Assembly: GCA_017448375.1 (NCBI GenBank) | Contig: JAFSLR010000286.1 | Coordinates: forward strand, 1-9,208 | Reading direction: 5' to 3' | Origin: Synergistaceae bacterium | Lineage (GTDB): Bacteria; Synergistota; Synergistia; Synergistales; Aminobacteriaceae | Length of the DNA stretch: 9,208 bases | Part shown: positions 7,232-9,208 of the stretch, piece after piece | Numbering within the stretch: position 1 is the stretch's first letter | Layout of the letters: each line of letters starts with the position of its first letter | Translations under genes and position numbers: made by a program | Notes under the pieces: generated by a model | What the model was told of the DNA's origin: nothing | Seen by the model: only the letters and a program-made list of their open reading frames with translations | The model's database searches: none

Positions 7232-7316
7232 TGACGCAGATTATGACAAAGGCCCAAGCACCTTCACAGATACTTGAGCCAACGTTTGCGCGGAAATTTC
7301 TACTTTTGCGCAGATT
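7232..7316 (-). promoter_or_regulatory. Promoter of the four-gene unit with paired direct repeats (cassette A)
   Basis: Minus strand: repeats CTGCGCAAAAGT (7313-7302) and CCGCGCAAACGTT (7293-7281) lie 20 bp apart, then a dyad, then the -10-like CATAAT (7245-7240). The predicted transcription start is near 7233, giving a leader of about 30 nt before the ATG at 7202. The hexamer at the -35 distance (TGTGAA) is poor, which fits activation by a bound regulator. The repeats resemble LytTR sites. Confidence 0.62.
7251..7280 (-). promoter_or_regulatory. Dyad over the -35 region in cassette A (operator or weak terminator)
   Basis: On the minus strand GGCTCAAG (7280-7273) can pair with CTTGGGCC (7258-7251) with one G-U pair around a 14-nt loop. 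Only TTT follows. It could terminate the gene ending at 7317, or be an operator covering about -18 to -47 of the next promoter. Confidence 0.55.
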
Positions 7317-7784
7317 CTAATTTGCCTTTTCCGTAACTATTGCCCAGCCGACCACGTCATGAGGTCTAAAATGAACTTCATATGTGCCGGGCGCGACATC
7401 AAAATCGAGAGTCCCTTTCCCGGAAATGCCGCTTTTTCCGAAAATCTCTCCCGAATTTTGAAGATTCTTGAACACCGGACTCTTCACAGCAAGCTCATCA
7501 TTCCCCTCGGCGTAAATGCGGAACGCTAGGTCAAAGCTGCCCGAGTCAAGAGAGTATTCTGCGTGAATGTGCCCACCCTCATTGATTGTAAGCTGACCAT
7601 AACCAGTGAATAATCCTGTTCCTAACGGCACATTCATGTAAATCGTGTTCCTTCCCGTTATAATGCCTGTAGAATCCCTCCAAGCATTAGGAAAAAGCCA
7701 ATATACATAGGTGCTATTCACAAAAAGCCAATATGCATAGACACTTGCGGCAATCACCGCGACTATCAGAATAATCTTTTTCAT
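7317..7784 (-). CDS. Membrane-anchored or secreted beta-rich protein of unknown function
   Basis: A 155-residue protein. The ATG at 7784 is preferred to the in-frame GTG at 7796, because that GTG overlaps the AAAGGAGGT ribosome site, whereas the ATG lies 11 nt after it. Residues 2-22 form one hydrophobic segment, either a signal anchor or an uncleaved signal. Directly after it comes a 10-residue repeat, YAYWLFVNST (16-25) and YVYWLFPNAW (26-35), matched by a 30-bp repeat in the DNA. Residues 55-150 alternate short strands with Gly turns (GYGQLTINEGGHIHAEYSL, GTLDFDVAPGTYEVHF), which suggests a beta-sandwich such as a carbohydrate-binding or Ig-like fold. I recognise no named family. It stands between two promoter cassettes, so it is probably transcribed alone, right after the histidine kinase gene. 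Confidence 0.85.
   Translation of the reverse strand: MKKIILIVAVIAASVYAYWLFVNSTYVYWLFPNAWRDSTGIITGRNTIYMNVPLGTGLFTGYGQLTINEGGHIHAEYSLDSGSFDLAFRIYAEGNDELAVKSPVFKNLQNSGEIFGKSGISGKGTLDFDVAPGTYEVHFRPHDVVGWAIVTEKAN
7692..7740. repeat. In-gene tandem repeat (30-bp period)
   Basis: AAAAAGCCAATATRCATAG occurs at 7692-7710 and 7722-7740 with one difference. The 30-bp period keeps the reading frame and produces the Tyr-x-Tyr-Trp-Leu-Phe decapeptide repeat next to the membrane segment. Confidence 0.85.
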
Positions 7785-7794
7785 ATTGTGCTTC

Positions 7795-7803
7795 ACCTCC
7801 TTT
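7795..7803 (-). promoter_or_regulatory. Ribosome binding site deciding the start at 7784
   Basis: AAAGGAGGT on the minus strand (7803-7795). It overlaps the in-frame GTG at 7796-7794, which therefore cannot be the start, and leaves a usable 11-nt spacer (from GGAGG) to the ATG at 7784. Confidence 0.75.
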
Positions 7804-7814
7804 AATTTTATTTC

Positions 7815-7900
7815 TGATACAGATTATGACAAAGGCTCAAGCACCTTAACAGACACTTGAGCCAACGTTCGCGCAGAAATTTTTACGTTTGCGCAGATTC
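7815..7900 (-). promoter_or_regulatory. Promoter of the 155-aa protein gene with paired direct repeats (cassette B)
   Basis: Minus strand: repeats CTGCGCAAACGT (7896-7885) and CTGCGCGAACGTT (7876-7864) are the best-conserved pair, exactly 20 bp apart. CATAAT (7828-7823) is the -10 candidate, with a predicted start near 7816 and a leader of about 32 nt. The -35 position reads TGTTAA, a weak match. This is the site closest to the histidine kinase gene, lying directly after its stop codon. Confidence 0.65.
7834..7863 (-). promoter_or_regulatory. Perfect 8-bp dyad over the -35 region in cassette B
   Basis: GGCTCAAG (7863-7856) and CTTGAGCC (7841-7834) pair perfectly around a 14-nt loop, followed by only TTTGTC. 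It may be a weak terminator of the histidine kinase gene or an operator in the next promoter. Confidence 0.55.
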
Positions 7901-9208
7901 TCAGTTACAATGAAGCACAATATCAACGGAAAACATATTCTTCTCCGCCGTAACTTTCATTGTTCCATCATAACGCTTCACAGTGTTCAAGACTGACACG
8001 AGTCCTATTCCATGACCCTCACGGCTGGAACGTGGCAGGCCGTTTCTCTTGAACTTCATTTTTCCGCTGAATGGATTATCTACGGAGATGCCTATGATTG
8101 TGTCAGAAAGCAATGATGAAATCACATTCACGCAACGATGTTCCTTCGGGAGATTTTTCACGGCTCTCAATGCGTTTTCCAGCAGGTTACCCAGTATCAC
8201 GCAATACTCAGATTCTTTCAGCGGGAGGTCTTTCGGCAATGTCAATTCCCAGTCAATCATAGTGTCCTGACTTTCAGCGAACGTGGTGTAGTATGAGGCT
8301 ATTGCGTCTACAGCTGCGTTGTCGCAGTACCCCGCGTAATTTTTGTCGGCTATATCCTCGAATTGGGCTAGATAGTCCTGAAGCTCGTTGAATTTTCCCG
8401 CACCCGATAACTGCCTTATCACTAATATATGCTGACGGAAATCATGATGTAACGAGCTCGTCTCGTCCATGTAATTCCGAAGCTCCTCGTAACGTTTGCT
8501 TTCCATCTGGAGCATTGTGCTTTCCTGCTGAAGTCTTGCGCTCTCTGAAAATTTCGCCGCTATCCACCACAGAAGATAATAGATCAACAGAACTATCAAC
8601 GGGATTAACGGCAAAACAACAAGTGCTATTATTCTGTAACGTCCAACAAGCAGATATTTAGGATAATTCGGAGTAAGCCATGATATTAGAAGGAGTGCCA
8701 TGAACGGTATCAGGAATAGGAAGTCCCACATTCCGTTGATTCGTTCTTCCTGCAACAGCATGGGTAAATCCCTCGTCAAAATTTTGAAGAACGCAATTCC
8801 GATTAAGGCTGACAGTCCGAGCGATGCTAAACCAGATTCAACAGTCAATAGCCGTGTTGATTCCCAGAGGTCATTTACCGCCTCGAAACCTGCCATCAAT
8901 ACTATCGAGTACAAGAGGCAAAACGCTCCCAACATTATTGATGTGAAGAAGCAGAATAGTTTTCGCCCCAAAGTTATATCGACCGAGAAGAAGAAAACTA
9001 GAAACAGGAATATTACGCTCGCAACAAGGACAGGAATAACAGGCAGCATATTAACTGTACTCACCCACGCTGCCAAAATGACAAAGACAGAAAGCAGCAA
9101 TCCTGAAACGCTGTAGGTTATCCAGTTTCTCCAGCGTAAATCCTCAATGAGCGGTAAATATATGAATACTGCATCGAGAATTATTATCGCTAATTCGAGT
9201 ACGTAACG
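7901..9208 (-). CDS. GHKL sensor histidine kinase, AgrC-type (5' end outside window)
   Basis: The frame is open from the window edge, giving 435 visible C-terminal residues; the TTG at 9100 is not needed as a start because the 36 codons upstream of it also read as membrane protein. About seven hydrophobic segments fill residues 1-217. A helical linker follows, then LHHDFRQH (254-261), in which the second His is the likely phosphorylation site, as in AgrC-type kinases. The ATPase part has the N-box NLLENALRAV (341-350), a D-N-P-F turn at 377-380 and the G-box GHGIGL (398-403), the compact GHKL layout (HATPase_c_5) rather than the classical HisKA one. Such kinases are multi-pass sensors that usually phosphorylate LytTR response regulators and often sense peptides. 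No regulator gene is visible, so it should lie beyond 9208 or elsewhere. The direct repeats downstream are candidate targets of that regulator. Confidence 0.92.
   Translation of the reverse strand, partial: RYVLELAIIILDAVFIYLPLIEDLRWRNWITYSVSGLLLSVFVILAAWVSTVNMLPVIPVLVASVIFLFLVFFFSVDITLGRKLFCFFTSIMLGAFCLLYSIVLMAGFEAVNDLWESTRLLTVESGLASLGLSALIGIAFFKILTRDLPMLLQEERINGMWDFLFLIPFMALLLISWLTPNYPKYLLVGRYRIIALVVLPLIPLIVLLIYYLLWWIAAKFSESARLQQESTMLQMESKRYEELRNYMDETSSLHHDFRQHILVIRQLSGAGKFNELQDYLAQFEDIADKNYAGYCDNAAVDAIASYYTTFAESQDTMIDWELTLPKDLPLKESEYCVILGNLLENALRAVKNLPKEHRCVNVISSLLSDTIIGISVDNPFSGKMKFKRNGLPRSSREGHGIGLVSVLNTVKRYDGTMKVTAEKNMFSVDIVLHCN

Larger units (their letters stand above)
7227..7318. repeat. 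92-bp promoter cassette, copy A
   Basis: This stretch matches 7810-7901 at 83 of 92 positions without a gap. It contains the paired direct repeats, an 8-bp dyad and the -10-like sequence, and its end overlaps the first base of the preceding gene's stop codon. Similarity falls off sharply outside. Confidence 0.9.
7810..7901. repeat. 92-bp promoter cassette, copy B
   Basis: The partner of 7227-7318: nine substitutions, no gaps. Like copy A it ends at the first base of the upstream gene's stop codon and begins just before the ribosome site of the downstream gene. Confidence 0.9.

Noticed and set aside
7227..7901. The two 92-bp copies as CRISPR repeats or transposon ends
   Set aside because: There are only two copies, in direct orientation, 583 bp apart with a gene between. 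There are no spacers, no transposase and no inverted terminal repeats.
8700..9116. Plus-strand 138-codon frame opposite the kinase
   Set aside because: It is antisense to the membrane region of the kinase, has no good ribosome site in view, and has a biased composition from complementing hydrophobic codons.

Overview
The window reads as accessory chromosomal DNA of an anaerobic diderm, most likely a member of the Synergistota. The best clue is the C-terminus of the largest protein, which ends Ser-rich / Gly-Cys-Asp-x-Gly / hydrophobic helix / basic tail, the pattern of the Synergist-CTERM sorting signal. All supported genes lie on the minus strand, so transcription runs from high to low coordinates. 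Every complete gene starts with a signal peptide or N-terminal membrane segment. No transposon, tRNA, rRNA or CRISPR array was seen, and no gene-free gap exceeds about 230 bp.

Layout in transcription order: (1) 9208-7901, a GHKL (AgrC-type) sensor histidine kinase whose N-terminus lies outside the window. (2) 7784-7317, a membrane-anchored or secreted beta-rich protein of unknown function. (3) 7202-5421, a compact unit of four exported or membrane proteins: an LprI-like protein, an Ig-like secreted protein, an unlisted 43-aa membrane peptide and a small Cys/His-rich exported protein. It closes with a strong terminator at 5367-5409. (4) 5190-1390, a 1266-aa exported protein with FG-GAP/VCBS-type repeats, a Ser/Thr-rich centre, a CARDB-like domain and the sorting tail, closed by a terminator at 1327-1373. 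(5) 1291-1, the first 430 residues of an exported SdsA-type alkylsulfatase of the metallo-beta-lactamase fold.

The main finding is regulatory. Units 2, 3 and 4 are each preceded by the same promoter design: two direct repeats of about TGCGCRAAMGT exactly 20 bp apart, then a -10-like hexamer at the same distance (42 bp from the reference base of the proximal repeat in all three). At units 2 and 3 the design is part of a 92-bp cassette, 83/92 identical and ungapped, which also carries an 8-bp dyad over the -35 region. Paired direct repeats about two helical turns apart are how LytTR regulators bind, and these regulators are the usual partners of GHKL kinases like the one next door. My reading is a local two-component regulon controlling a set of cell-surface or periplasmic proteins. 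The regulator itself is not in the window, so the link is an inference.
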